The translations under genes were made by a program, and so were the position numbers. This document shows, piece after piece, positions 23,601-35,577 of a stretch of 64,000 nt of DNA; positions within the stretch are counted from its first letter, which is position 1; every line of letters begins with the position of its first letter. The DNA is from Sphagnum compactum (taxonomy: Eukaryota > Bryophyta > Sphagnopsida > Sphagnales). The notes beneath the pieces are model-generated. The model worked only from the letters and a program-made list of their open reading frames with translations. It was not told the DNA's origin and searched no databases. Location of the stretch: positions 14,942,001-15,006,000 of the forward strand of contig OZ234494.1 of the NCBI GenBank assembly GCA_965153455.1. Direction: 5' to 3'.

Positions 23601-25577
23601 GATATTCAAGGACATCTTCAGAGAGATAGGGGCATTTTGAGCTATATTGGATCTAGAGGGGTTGGATGTTGGAGTTATCACATTGGAGTCACACAGGTCT
23701 GCCTCTGCAATCCTCCTCCTGGAGCTGCCACTGCTACATCGAAATAGTTCATGACGAGAACCCACAGAAAAAATCTTAGTTTCATTGCCAGCTGCCGTCT
23801 TTGCCTGCCGAAGCTTTGAGTCATGCCGCCTGAGAGACTCCAAAAACTGACGAGCAAAAGCTCGCGGGCTGAATGCTGCTTCCCTCTTCCGTTCAGCACG
23901 TTCAGTAGGGTTGTTCTGCTCCTGGCCTCTTACTTTCTTCAAAGGCTTCAGCTGGGGCAAGTGTTCTTCAGCAGGAGGCTTGCAAGAACCAGAAGCTGGG
24001 TCCAGAAGCTGATGACTAAAAACTATGTTTGGTTTTTGCTGAAGAAACTCAAGGAAAAACTCCTTGTTGCAGTGCAGGAACTCCATGGCATCCAGAAACT
24101 CCTTGGATTCCTGGAACTCCTCACCAGCCAACTGAAGGTTTGGCGGGTTGCTCCTGTTCTGCCGAGCCATGGCAAGTCTTGCTGCATCAAGGGTGGCACG
24201 CACCCGGTTTTTTTTCTCTTCAAGCTGCCAGTTCTTCATGGAGTGAAGCTGCTGCTGCTGCTTCACTGCTGCTGGACAAGGCCATTCAGCAGGGCCTTGA
24301 GAATAATGGCTGCCAAGCTGGGCAGCAGCAAACCCTTTCTTGAACTCTTGGAGCTGTTTCTCTTGGGGATGATCCCGGAATGGGAGAACCTCGACAGGAG
24401 ATGCTTCTTCGGATTCCTCTGGTTTGTTGTCCTGAGAAAGTGCACGGCGGTGCTTCTTCTTGGGCAGGGGAGGAGGCCACAAGGATGATGATGCAGGAGG
24501 CACTGCTGCTGTTGAGCCCTGTGATTTTTGCCTAAGGAGGAAAGGACGATTCTCTTTATAAGGAAGTGGCCTTGCCTCAATGTTGTATGAGCTTTGAAGC
24601 TCATGGCATGATTTCCTGGGTGCAAGAGGAAGGAGCTCATCAGGCATGGCATCAAGGCCCATCAACTGAGCCACTATACTTGGCACCCGTCGCTGCTTTG
24701 ATTCCAACTCCCCTGAGAAGGCAGCTTGTTGGCCTACCACCATGGATTGCATCATTGCCCCCTCAGTAGCAGTTGACCTTGTTGCAATTGCAGAAAGCTG
24801 CGACTTATGAAGCTCATATCCAATCTGCAAAACCCCACAGATTTGAGCAAAATATCAAAAGCTTCACACCTGCTGCGTGTGAACCCTATGATGTATGATG
24901 GCAACATAGGTGCTCAAATCAACAACATCCCTTTGCCTCCTGATCATGCCATTGCCATGGGGCTTGGTGGGAGTGGGAGTCAGTCAGTCAGTCACTTACT
25001 GGCACATCTTCAGGTATTATAAAACTGCCTCCCCCTGGCAGCAGAGCTGAATCAGAAGCTTCAAGAGGAATGTCAAGACTGTTTCTGGGAGCCTCCACAC
25101 CTGTAACAAACAGATTCACACATGCCATTTATGAATGAAAGAAATATGTGAGAAGAACTGGAACTGTGCCTCAAAATCAATCAAAATTCTAATCTGTCAA
25201 AAGTCTGCTAAAGATGGTTGTGACCTCCTGAGGAGGAATCTGAGTCTCAAGAATGTCTCTCTGTGGGTGCTGACATCCAGATTTTCTGCAACAAAACTAT
25301 GTGAAGAAGAACAAACAATGTGAAGAACTTGTGTGAAGTCACACTAACAGTAGTCAAAGCGGTTGTACCTAGTGCTTAATTTATAATGTTTTACTGTCAA
25401 AATTGTAGTAATGTTACAAGTCATTCAAAAGCACTCATTGCTATTGAGAACAAACGTTCTGCAATACAATACAGAAGATTTCATCATACCAGAGCCATGA
25501 CTGAATCTCCTGGAGTCGTGTGCCACTTTCTTCTCAGCTTGATTATTCAAGTCGAATACTTGAAATATATTCGCCAT
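20692..25577 (-). CDS. TRM-family protein (TON1-recruiting motif; DUF4378 C-terminus)
   Basis: I assemble five minus-strand exons: 25577-25490, 25100-25000, 24824-22062, 21905-21698 and 21509-20692 (stop). Donors are GT and acceptors AG (for example GTAAGT after 25000, TTGCAG before 21905), and every junction keeps phase, giving about 1325 residues. The N-terminus MANIFQVFDLNN followed by GVEAPRNSLD matches the start of plant TRM/LONGIFOLIA-type proteins. VPSIVAQLMGLDAMP at about residues 110-124 is their conserved M3 motif. QPSPISVLESPFEEES at about residue 1024 and DLEHAIFNDLIKEVV near the end are the DUF4378-region motifs. The middle is long, Ser/Gln-rich and likely disordered. TRM proteins bind TON1 and phosphatase subunits and act at cortical microtubules in cell shape and division-plane control. 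The start ATG has the context CAACAATGG. Known from family: role; inferred: subfamily and exact function. Confidence 0.92.
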
Positions 25578-26600
25578 TGTTGTTGTTACCAAAACCCAAA
25601 TCTCTTGGTTTTTTCTTGTTTTTGGCACGTTCCTGCTCCTTCTCCTCCCCTTGCCGCTCTGCTGCGTCGAAGCTCCTCACTCACTCCCGCATCTCAAGTT
25701 ACTTCCACAACTAGCTAGCTAGCTACCATCGACTGCCATTAGTAGTCTACAAGTCAAAAGCACACTCAATTGCGTCCCCATAACAACGAGAATGCAAATG
25801 CTGCAGCAACACAGCACCCCACTTCCTCCCTTCTTCTTGCAAACTCCCTCAAAAATCTCCCACAATCAAGTGGCAAAATCTCTCCAAAAACCACACACCC
25901 ACAAAGTCCCTTCAAAACTGTCCGACAATCAAATGCCAAAATCTCTCCAGAAAAACAGCAGGATACACAAAGTGCTTTTGAAAAACACTCTCTGACAATC
26001 AAAGGCCAAAATCTCTCAAAAAAGTCGAAACAGCACACCCACAAAGTCCATTCAAAACTTTCCAACAATCAAAAGCAAATCTCCACAACAACAGCATCAG
26101 CTGACTATCTCCAAATAAACAAAACCCAAAGAAAAGAAAAGGAAGGAATAAAAAAGAAAGAAGAAGGAGCTGATTCCCCAAGATAAACAACACTGTGCAA
26201 ACTCTGGCACTCACATTACTGAAGTTCTAATTCTCTCTCGGGATTACTTACAAAAGAAGCAGCAGCAACAACAAAAACAACAACAACAACAACAACAATG
26301 GAGTTGTAGCAGTCTAGAAGAAGAAGAATCCAAAAAGCCTGTGGGAGCTGTGCCAAGTCTTCTCTCCCATTTACTTCTTCTACCCACTCTGTGCTACTCT
26401 GTGCAGCAGCAACAGCAGCAGCTCCACAGCAGTTCACTCCCCCCATTCCCATCCGGTGCAATCATAATAATAACTTAACCAAAGAAACGCAGCTCCCAGA
26501 GACCAAAGTTCTAATAACACACACGCCCAAAAAAACAGGACTTCAAAAAAAAAAAAAAAAAAAAAAACTACTACTTACTAGGTAGGTATCATCACACAAA
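25578..26600 (-). promoter_or_regulatory. Presumed 5' leader and promoter region of the TRM gene
   Basis: On the minus strand this is GT/TTG-rich and includes (TTG)n (plus-strand (CAA)n at about 26276-26298) and a T23 tract (A23 on plus, 26545-26567). Short low-complexity frames on both strands are not credible genes. The transcription start is unknown. Confidence 0.4.
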
Positions 26601-27187
26601 TGTGTCTTGAACACAAGTCCCATATACCCTCCGGTTCCCTGTGTCCCATTCTCGTTTGCCCTCTTCTCTTACTCACAAGACTGGCTATGGTTTCTTAGCT
26701 TCATTTTACCCTTTCACTCACATGACTTTGGTCCTTGTTTCTTTTTCTCTCCCTTTCTTGGGTGCTTTCTTTGTATAAAATTTGGCTCATCATCATTTCA
26801 CTCACATGACTTTGGCTAAAATTTAGTGATTTTACCCTTTCACTCAAAAGACTTTGGGGGCTGTGTGTGATTCTGTATCTCTCTGTTTTGGGACCCTATG
26901 GGTTTGTAATAATGTGTAGTTTCTTGGTATTAGAAGATTTTATCTAATTCCTTATATCAGGCAAGGTCTGGCTCTAAGGGTGCAAAGCCCCAAATTCGGA
27001 GCCTCTTGCACTTACCTTGCATTAGGGCCTTTCAATTGACAAACGGCCCATTCCTTGCAGGCCTTACCTACCACCCCAAAGCTCCCCTCTCTCCCTTTTC
27101 TTGGATCTTATTTAGTGCCTTGTGCTGGGTCCTTCAGTTTGGAATAATCCCTTCTCATCCCCTCATCCCACCTCCTTTCCTTAGACT
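26601..27187. other. Spacer with CACTCACATGACTTTGG repeats
   Basis: TTTCACTCACATGACTTTGG recurs three times, exactly or nearly so, between 26710 and 26850. No gene is seen. Confidence 0.5.
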
Positions 27188-27407
27188 AAAGACCTGCTCC
27201 CATTGTTTTAGTGTAATCAGACAGCACCTTACTCAGCATGTGTTTTCCACCACCGTCAAGGCGGCATTTTGTGTAGGGCAAAGCCTGAAGCCAGTTCGAC
27301 AAGTTTTCCATTTTTTTTTAAAACACCTTACATTTTTTCTGTTTTCCCCCCAATGATCCTCACTGGGTTTCATGGGGAAAAAAATTTAAAAAATTGGGGC
27401 AGGTCCT
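27188..27407. mobile_element. Small TIR element, copy 1 (AAAGACCTGCTCC family)
   Basis: The left end is AAAGACCTGCTCCCATTG. The right end reads AATTGGGGCAGGTCCT, the inverse of it with changes. It is about 220 bp long and non-coding. The same ends and the following TTTAGTGTA block occur at 33339, which defines a dispersed family with MITE-like structure. Confidence 0.65.
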
Positions 27408-27633
27408 AACGCTTGATAAAGCCCTTGGGTGTGCAGCATACTGGAATTGGGTCCTTGCTTTGCCTTGCATGGGCCGTTATTCCAATAAAGCAGGTGGCCA
27501 TGAATAAGGGCCCTACATCATTACATTACACTTTCAGGAGGTGTGCAAAGCGTATCATGATATCAATATGAAATGGTTATAATCCTGATATGTAGTCTTC
27601 GTCAATGTCGTGCTAAGATTTCCTACTCTTCAG

Positions 27634-27652
27634 TTTAGGGTTTAGGGTTTAG
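27634..27652 (+). repeat. Telomere-like (TTTAGGG)n, short
   Basis: TTTAGGGTTTAGGGTTTAG is two and a half plant telomere units, interstitial. Confidence 0.85.
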
Positions 27653-27839
27653 AATAGGCCTAGTTTCGAATCCTAAGTGGAGTGTTCACAACCTTTTCAC
27701 GTTTTACTGTACTTGGAACAACATTTGCTAAGCTGAAAATACATTCACTTTTCTAATTCTCCAATTGTTTTATATTATTATATGGCAATATGGAGGTGTG
27801 TAGTGTGGAGGATGGTATACACTGGGGTTAACATTTGGC

Positions 27840-28840
27840 AAATGGATTTATTTTTTTTTGGCTTGGGACATAGTAGAGACACTTGGAGAGGCCAAGGTGA
27901 ACCAGCACCCACACTGGTACCTTGACCTTTCTGAGTGAGGCCTCTTAGTGGCCATATTAAGCCTCAAGAATGCAAGATTTGAACTCAGAGACCCTGACTT
28001 AGTTTCAGCATGGGATATTTGTAATATTTAGAAATAATTCAAATGGATTTTAGGATTTTTACTATGGTAACAATGTGAGTGCAGGTTCACTCAAGGTTGT
28101 TATAGACTTGAGCTTTTTTCCCCTCATATCCAACAACAAGCCACTTTGGCGGTAAAATTATGTAAAGATTTGTCTTTTTCGTTTTCCTGATTTCTGGAAC
28201 CAGAAGATGACCCACTTGTCTCACTTAGGAAATGACCTAAAACGCTACCGGAATAATACACCAAAACCAGTTACCAAACTACAACACCTCCCCCCCACCC
28301 AAACCCTTTGAAAGCAAGAAGAGCTTCATTTGACCAACTTCCAAAACGGCACCCTCCAACTAAACTGGCCAGGGTGAACCACCCTAACATTACATATTAT
28401 GGGCCTATGGCTGTTAAATGCAGTCAGTACACGAGCAATGTTGCAATTCCTTTCCCCCCAGTCTGCCCTTTGCCATTTTGCTTTTCCGCCTTGGCAATTC
28501 TGGCCAGGGCAAATGGGCTTTGAGGTTTTTACCATGATCCCATTATAGGGGTCAATTTGCCTGGGCCGGCATTTCTAGACATGAATTTGGGCATGTTATG
28601 GATTCTAGGGGGTAGGTAACATGCTACCAAACATGGCCTCTGGTACTTGTAACATGGGAGGTTATGGGTGCAAAACATCACACAGTGGGGGAAATAGAAA
28701 AGCCAAGGCAAAGAGCAGACTGAGGAGGAAAAATTCAGCAGGATGGATTAGAAGCAATTTAGATGGATTTTGGGGTTCTTAGTTTTCACCATGGTATCAG
28801 TGTACATGTTGGTTCACCCAAGGCCAACTAATGGGTCTGA
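27840..28840. repeat. Dispersed direct repeat around an intergenic block
   Basis: An 80-bp stretch at about 28040-28120 (AATGGATTTTAGGATTTTTA, then CTATGGTAACAATGTG, GGTTCACTCAAGG) returns with changes at about 28760-28840 (GATGGATTTTGGGGTTC, ACCATGGTATCAGTGT, GGTTCACCCAAGG). The intervening DNA is non-coding. The source element is not identified. Confidence 0.6.
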
Positions 28841-30112
28841 CTACTGCACTCCTATGTAGACCCCAAGGCAAATTTTGGAGTCTTGTTCCAGTACAGTGTA
28901 GGTTTTTTTTGTTTTTCCCAGGTGAGATCAGGAGTCATCTGCTGTATCCACTGCGTATCCAACAAAACACTACCTCAGGCAGGTTGTTATTGTTTGTATT
29001 TGTTGGATACCACCAACTTCGTTCCAAGGGGGGTACTTTTATAAATGAAAGTGAATGTTTGTATATCTCTTATTTATGGATAAATATGACAAAATTGATA
29101 AATTATAGGCTTATTGATAAATGTAGTAAAACCCCCTTAATTTAGTTCCTTTATCTTTTTTCTGTTAAATTTTAATAAATAAAAAATGTACAATTTTGTT
29201 TGCTTAAGATTTTCCTACAAACCAACCTTTTTTTTTATAGATATGCATGAATTCAAGTCTCAATTTAAAGAAATTCAAAAACCATCCTTCATTTTCTAAA
29301 GGTCAATTTTTTAAAAATCCTACTATCCCAAGATATAATAATATCATTTGATTATCATGAATGTTCCTTCAATTTTAACATGATAATTGAGAGGTAAGTC
29401 TTGACATTCATCTTTGATTATAATTCTTGAATGGGGCTACATAAATTGAAAAATAAAATTTTAAATGAAAGAAAAAGGTGAGACTTCATGCATAAGTAAG
29501 ATGGACTAAGAAGAGCATTTATGGACATTACAAGCATAAACATTATTGTCACACACTCATGAGCCACATACTTCTACATGATACAACATGCAAATGCATC
29601 TTTTTGTTTGAAAGATATTCAAAAATGAAAAGAAAAAGAAGTCTTGGAGAGAAGAAAAATAAAATTACTATCATGAAGCATGTGTACACGTACATATGAT
29701 GTAAAATATAATTACAAGTAGACCTTATATATATATAATTTTTGCATATTTTAAAGTGTCTTATGTATTTTAAAATATTTTCAAGACTTTTCATGGGTCT
29801 AATTTATTTTGTAATTTTTTATTAAATTTATCCCCCAAGTAATAAGCAAATACCTTATTTGTGAACTGATTTTGTTTGTAAATAAATGTAAATAATGTCC
29901 CTGAGAACACTACTCATGATGTTTTTAAAAGTGTAAAATAGGCGAAAAATATCGAATATGTAAGTACTATCATTTTTCCAACCAGGGATCAATTCAAGTA
30001 ATGTTTTTTTCTTTACCAATTGGCCAACCATAGCAGTTAATTGAAGAGCATTACCCCTATATATGTATATATCTCTGGGTTAATTTTATACCCATGGATT
30101 CATGATGTAGAT
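28841..30112. other. AT-rich spacer, no gene seen
   Basis: The short frames have no motifs. Long A/T tracts are frequent. Confidence 0.45.
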
Positions 30113-30143
30113 GGTTGGGTTGGGTTGGGTTGGGTTTGGGTTT
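30113..30143. repeat. (GGGTT)n tract
   Basis: TTGGGTTGGGTTGGG repeats, five units. Confidence 0.85.
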
Positions 30144-31203
30144 GTTACCAGAGAATTTTTATTATTCATCCCATGGGGTTATTAGTTTTCCACATGTTTG
30201 GAATGGAATCATCCAGGCTATGAATTAAAGGCTGCTGTGAAGATGACTTATTACACCTGCCTTGTTTTCGTCACACAGCGGGGCCTGTTACGTTGTAATG
30301 GCGTTCTGGAGCATTCGGAAACGGACCAGTCCAGTCGCATGTGGTCGGGGGATTTGAATCGAAACTTCTCCGATCTCTTTTGGAGCATAATGGCCAGCCT
30401 TTTTGCGGTCGGGAATTTGAATCCAAACACACTTCTTTCTCTTTCCCGTCTGTCTGGTCTCTGACTATTTTTGCTCGACTCTCTGCCTGCTTCCTTTAAT
30501 TTTGTTGCTGCCACAACCATAGTCTTAAAGTAATTACTTTTTGTCCGATGGTACCTACTGTTGTCAATTAAAAAAAACAAATTCCGCTGCCACAACCGTA
30601 ATCTGAAAGTCAAGTTGTGTTGTTCTCATGTCTTTTTGAGAAAAAAATGAGTAAAAAGTCCCATATCATCCGTAGATACCATAATGTGTGGTAAATGTGT
30701 GGTAATTTAGGTACATTCACATGCTTGAGCAAGTTTCTCCCCCCCCCCCCCCCTGCCTCACCCCGCCCACCTCCCTTCGGCTTTACAGGTGATCAAGCCC
30801 CATCATAAGTTAAATCTGTGTACCCAGTGAAAGTGAAAAAAGGAAAGAAAGGGGTACTTTGTTATCTGGCTGGATGGACATTTAATGAAATGTGTAACGG
30901 ATTTTGGAACATAGTATATTGTTCTTATTCGCCACATGTAAAAGTAATTGACTTTCGAGTTACAAGTTCAATTGGGTTGGTGATGGTGGTGGGGATGATC
31001 ATCAACAACAACCACAGTTGCTGTGTGAAAATCATGAGTAAGTAAGTACTTGGGGGGTGGCCAAAGTACTTGAAACCAGGTTGTTTTTCTCGAGGAGGTT
31101 GGTTTTCTGTGATTTACAAGTCAAAATGGGTAGTTGCCAAAGTCAATAAATTGGGTACTTGATGTGGTAACTAACATCTGTAATATAAGTTATTACTCTA
31201 TCA
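30144..31203. other. Non-coding stretch with a C15 homopolymer
   Basis: A run of 15 C occurs at 30739-30753. A short direct repeat (CTGCCACAACC...) occurs at about 30507 and 30589. No gene is supported. Confidence 0.5.
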
Positions 31204-31830
31204 GAGTAATACGCACAAATTGTGTGTTGTACACAAATTGTCAAAACAAAGAGGGTATTTAACACCTTATGTAAGTTATTACCAAAGTAATAGTCACAAA
31301 ATGTGTGTTTCCGCAATGTCAAAACATGGAGGTATTTAATTCACCTTATGTAACTTACTACCAAACCAATATCATAGTACCTACTACCTCGGTGGCTTTC
31401 TTTCGTACAAATTATATTATTTTTTAAATGTTAAAATTTGTGAAGGAAAAAAAAGAATATTTTGTAGTATGCTCTTTTTTCAGAATGGAATCTTCAGAAC
31501 TTATTGATTATTTGACATGCATATGCTGAAGCCACTACCCCTGTACTATGGGTAGTCACAAAATGTGTGTTGTCACAATGTCAAAACAAAGAGTTTATGT
31601 AACACCTTATGTAAGTTACTACCAATGTAATAGTCATAAGTGTGTTATTGCAATATCAAAACAAAAGAGTTATTTAACACCTAGCGAACTTATGACCAAA
31701 GTAATAGTCATAAAATGTGTGTGTTTTTGAAATATCAAATTAAAGAGTTATTGAACACCTTATGTAACAACCAAAGTACTAGTAAAAAAATGTGTGTTTT
31801 GCAATGTGAAAACAAAGGGGTGCCTATTTT
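31204..31830. repeat. 75-81 bp tandem repeat, six units in two blocks
   Basis: Units contain GTAATAGTCACAAAATGTG, then CAATGTCAAAACAAAGAG and AACACCTTATGTAAGTTA. Unit starts are at about 31206, 31287, 31551, 31627, 31701 and 31776 (spacings 81, then 76, 74, 75). A unique stretch of about 170 bp separates the two blocks. This resembles a small, decayed satellite. Confidence 0.78.
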
Positions 31831-33338
31831 AAAACACCTTCTTGTTTATTTCTTCTTGGATTGTTGGGTTGAGTTTAACATTGAGCAAGTTTGAATTAGC
31901 ATTTCAATAAATCTTCCACATGGCACAAATCCAATGGTCATTTGTATGACTTTTAATAACTTCTGTTTATGACGCGTATAATCTCTTTTCCTAGAGAAAT
32001 GTGGGCAAAAATAGTCAAAGAATTAAGATCACCACAAAGAGATCAGCATGAAAAATCCCACCCAAAAAACCCTTTAATTTGGTTTTAAACCAAAAATAAA
32101 GAGTCCATTAATGGGAACGTTGGTGGTTTGAAATTTCAAACCACGCAACTCGAGATGATTCCCAAAGCTCTTTCTTAATACATGTTAAATATTTGAAACA
32201 GGCATGAGTAATTAAAAAGGGTACTCAGAATGTTGGAACTTGGTATGGGCCCCTTTAGTAGAGAACTAACTACAACTTATGTCACATTCTAATGAATGGT
32301 TAGTTGAATACCTATATAGAAATCTTTATAATAAAATGTCGGTCTATGTGACCATGAAGCAATGCAACCCATTGAAGCTTTAGTTAGTTTTGACCTTCAA
32401 CTCATGGACTTTAAAGGTGTGGGGGATGTGGTGTTGGCCTGTATGGATTCTCACATAAGCAAGCCAGATGATGACTAAAACTATTGTTGAATGCTTGTTG
32501 CCCACCTATGTGCATCAAAAGGCATGGATCTTCTTGTTACCAAAGTTGCATATAAAAACTTTGGAATGATCATGTTATCGTGGACTATGGAATGGGAATA
32601 TGTTGAGCCTCATAGGTACCCAGTGCCCACACTCTTAGAAGAAAATGGTGACCAACAGTTTTGGAAATAAAAATTTCAGGCAGCCAATGAGAGGACTCAG
32701 AACACACTCAAGGGTGCCCATTTTTCTTCCCCTTTTCGGTTTTGGGGGGGTTGGGGTGTTAAGGGAGAGAATTTTTGTTTCTGTCATGTTCCCAAGGGGA
32801 TCTCATCAGGTTCCCTAGAATGTTCCCAATTGCACCTCAATTTTACCCCAAAAACTTTGGCCACAGTTCAACGTTCATATATATAGGTTGTAAAGGGGGG
32901 CCAAAGGGCTGATTCTATTGGGGACTACCCAATGTTGCTGAGATTTTGGTAAGGGGCCAATCAAATGTAGCTCCTTCAAAACAAAAATTTCAGGTACACC
33001 CATGAACTCATTAATAGAAGCAACATCAGGCACCCATAAGCCCCTGTTCGGTTATGTGGTACAGGGTGCAACTAGGGCCTGTTCCAGGGCTAACCTTTGT
33101 TTCCCACTTGTTGATTCACATTACAAAGTGGAACTGGTATAGAACAAGTGGAACAGGAGATGACCAGATGTCCCAGTTAAGAAAAACCCTATAAGAGTAC
33201 CTGAATAAGACATCTAACCTGGTTACAACCATGTGAGTGCTTGAGCAAATAAAAGACCTTCAATTTACATAAGTATAAAATGGTTATAATAAATGTCCAC
33301 TCCTCCCTTCATATACCAAGCATGAATTAAGAAACTGT
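31831..33338. other. Intergenic DNA, no gene seen
   Basis: Moderately AT-rich with no recognised coding region or structured repeat. Confidence 0.4.
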
Positions 33339-33544
33339 AAAGACCTGCTCCAATTTGTTTAGTGTAGTTGGAGGACACCTATAACTTTGCAACAGGCATT
33401 TCAGAAAACTAAATGCCCACAAGCGTTCTGTGGGCATTTTGTTTTTTGAAATGCTCGCCGTGCATTTTTAATTTCATCTTTCAGGTGATAACTGGCAGGT
33501 ACCATGAGAAAAATTTAAGAAACAACAGTTTGGAGCAGGTCTTT
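33339..33544. mobile_element. Small TIR element, copy 2, with central hairpin
   Basis: The ends AAAGACCTGCTCCAA and TTGGAGCAGGTCTTT are perfect 15-bp inverted repeats, 206 bp overall. A 26-bp central hairpin with two mismatches spans 33396-33421 and 33429-33454. ACTGT occurs just outside the left end and, one base further out, outside the right end, which may be the target duplication. It is non-coding and MITE-like. Confidence 0.75.
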
Positions 33545-34255
33545 GACTGTTGCATCTTTGTCTCTGTATTATAAAGAAATTTTGTAAAGCCCTAGTTGGC
33601 ACACCCATCAAGTTTTAAATCACTCAAAATGGACTGAAAATGAGGAAGATATGAAGCTGGAACTAGAGAAGGGTTAAGAATTAATTTTTTCAAGAAAATT
33701 AAAGCAAACTATCACTCATTCTCTTCCTTTGTTTTCTGTGGTTCTCCTTTAGTTCTGACGCTCAAAGAACATTTGTAGCCCTCCAGTTTACGCCTCCAAT
33801 GACACAAAAATCACTCAATTTGGTTGAAGGATTGAGGAAAATATTGGAAAGTGTTCGCAGATAGGTACGTGCTCAGTGATGGGCGGTTCTACCCCTAAGC
33901 CAGAGGCATCACCACCCAACACCAACCCAACAACAATGCCAATTTGGCACCAACTCACACCAATTAATGACAACCCAAGAACAGGTGTTCTTCAAGCCTT
34001 ACCCTTCTGTCGCCATTATTGTTGTGGGTGTTGCTGTTTTAGGGTTTTGGTGTTAGGGTTTGGGGGTAGGCAAGGGACTACTGAAGTTTGGAGGTCTCTT
34101 CCTTCCCCTTTTTCGAGATTTTTAGTTGTGGAGTCATGAATTCAGCTTAAGATTCTTATGCGCTGATTCTCTGGTCCCCTTGATTTCCAGGAATTTCGCA
34201 TTCTTGATGGAAGCTTGGCAACCCTAATATGTTATGTTCTTGAGGCTTTTGCCAA

Positions 34256-35577
34256 TTGACAGGATTAGGTCCATGTCCACAGAAGGCGACTTTGCTGTTT
34301 GGAGTGAAATCTGTAGCTATGTCAAGTAATAATACAAAGGGTATGACCACACTTGCATCTAAGGAATCCCGTCGACTGAAAGAATTATTCAAGGACTACG
34401 GATTACGACCGGCAACGATTGCCCTCATTTCGAAGATGGGGTTCACAGTGAGCACTTTGATCCATATGAAGGATGATGAGGTTGACTTCGTTATCAAGTC
34501 CATTATGGAAGACTATCATTTGGAGCTTCTAATAGGAGAGCAGTTTGGAATCAAATCGGCTGTTCGGGCCAAGCGACGATTGTTGGACCAGGACCTTGAG
34601 TGGCAGCGCTTGCATGCCAACAGCAGAAGACGATGCACTATTGACAGTTTTGCTTCCGTTTCTGCTCTTGCTCTACCATCTATAGAAGGTAATGGTATAG
34701 TTTACAATAGCCCATAAATCCAAAGAAAACTGAGTGAGTTTAGTTTAGGGTTTAGGTTTGGGTTAGGGTTTAAGTTTTATTCTGTTGTAGCTTCACATTA
34801 AAAGCCAGAACAATACACATGAAACAAGGACTTTGTTATTACCTCTTCTACTCTTTCCACTGAAATTGCCGCTTTGTTTAGCAGGACATTCCCTGGTGAG
34901 GGAGCCATCAAGGGTGCAGAAGAGAAATCACATGCCTCCAGAGCTCTTGAGTCAGAAGCTGCCATTGCTATCTGATGAAGTGCCCATGCTTGGCCAAGGA
35001 GACACTCCACTCAGCATGACAGGATTGGTGGCATTAGCAGATGTCAACAGTGATGGGGACATTGATTCAGGGTGGGAAAATTTTCAGCCCCAAAACCAAA
35101 AGCTAAAGAGGAAGTGGATATCTTCAGGACCTGAAGAGATTGTTGATGACAGATTGAAGGACATGCATCTGGTTCCTGGGCTGCTAGAGGGCTTTATGAA
35201 AAATGGGCATTCAACTGGATTCTGTGAATTTACTGGGTGATGAGAATCATACTCATTTGAGAGGCATTTGGGTACTTGCAAAGTCCTGTTGGATGTGGTT
35301 GCCTTCTAAGAAGTTCTGAAGTTCTGTGCCAGCGCTCTGTGTCATGCTCATGTATTGAACAGTGGACAAGTAGTGCCAGTTGAACATGGGTTTCATATTA
35401 CACAACCACAAGGCTTTCCTCTGCAGGATGCACTCATGATGAAGATGGAAGAAAAAATGCTGCTTATGATTTGCTGCTGTCAGAAATGGAGACTACCATA
35501 TTGATCTCTTAAGTTTTTTCAGCAAGCTCAGCATCTACCAGTACCACACAAGAGATTTGAAGAAGGTGGAGAATTGA
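34256..35577 (+). pseudogene. LFY: LEAFY/FLORICAULA transcription factor pseudogene
   Basis: Exon 1 (to 34688) encodes the N-terminal SAM-like oligomerisation domain: RLKELFKDYGLRPATIA, GFTVSTLIHM, ELLIGEQFGIKSAVRAKRR. Intron 34689-34884 has GT/AG ends and keeps phase (G + GA). Exon 2 runs through a linker (DSGWENFQ) into a degraded copy of the conserved block before the DNA-binding domain and meets stops at about 35239. Further remains of the DNA-binding domain lie in shifting frames: CKVLLDV near 35277-35299 and, at 35488-35574, GDYHIDLLSFFSKLSIYQY followed by TGA, matching the usual GDWDID...RLSIWYVP end. About 50 residues in between are missing or unrecognisable. The first in-frame ATG is at 34319; an upstream start or exon is not clear. 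LEAFY is a meristem and cell-division regulator in land plants. This copy retains an intron, so it arose by DNA duplication or decay in place, not retroposition. Confidence 0.82.
34743..34772 (+). repeat. Telomere-like/telo-box cluster in LEAFY intron 1
   Basis: TTTAGGGTTTAGG and TTAGGGTTT units lie in the intron. A looser cluster of the same type occurs near 34038-34065. Confidence 0.7.

Noticed and set aside
23463-24488. Plus-strand frames up to 221 codons
   Set aside because: Antisense to the TRM exon 3 coding sequence.
25266-25310. Extra TRM exon on the minus strand after a TTGTTGCAG acceptor
   Set aside because: Exon 1 and exon 2 already join in phase and match the family; inclusion would break the GVEAPRNSL block.
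28800-28815. ATGGTATCAGTGT as a retrotransposon primer site
   Set aside because: No LTR edge beside it and no coding region after it; it is part of the dispersed repeat.
31204-31830. CRISPR-like spacing of repeats
   Set aside because: Units are tandem and diverged along their length with no unique spacers; the context is plant nuclear DNA.
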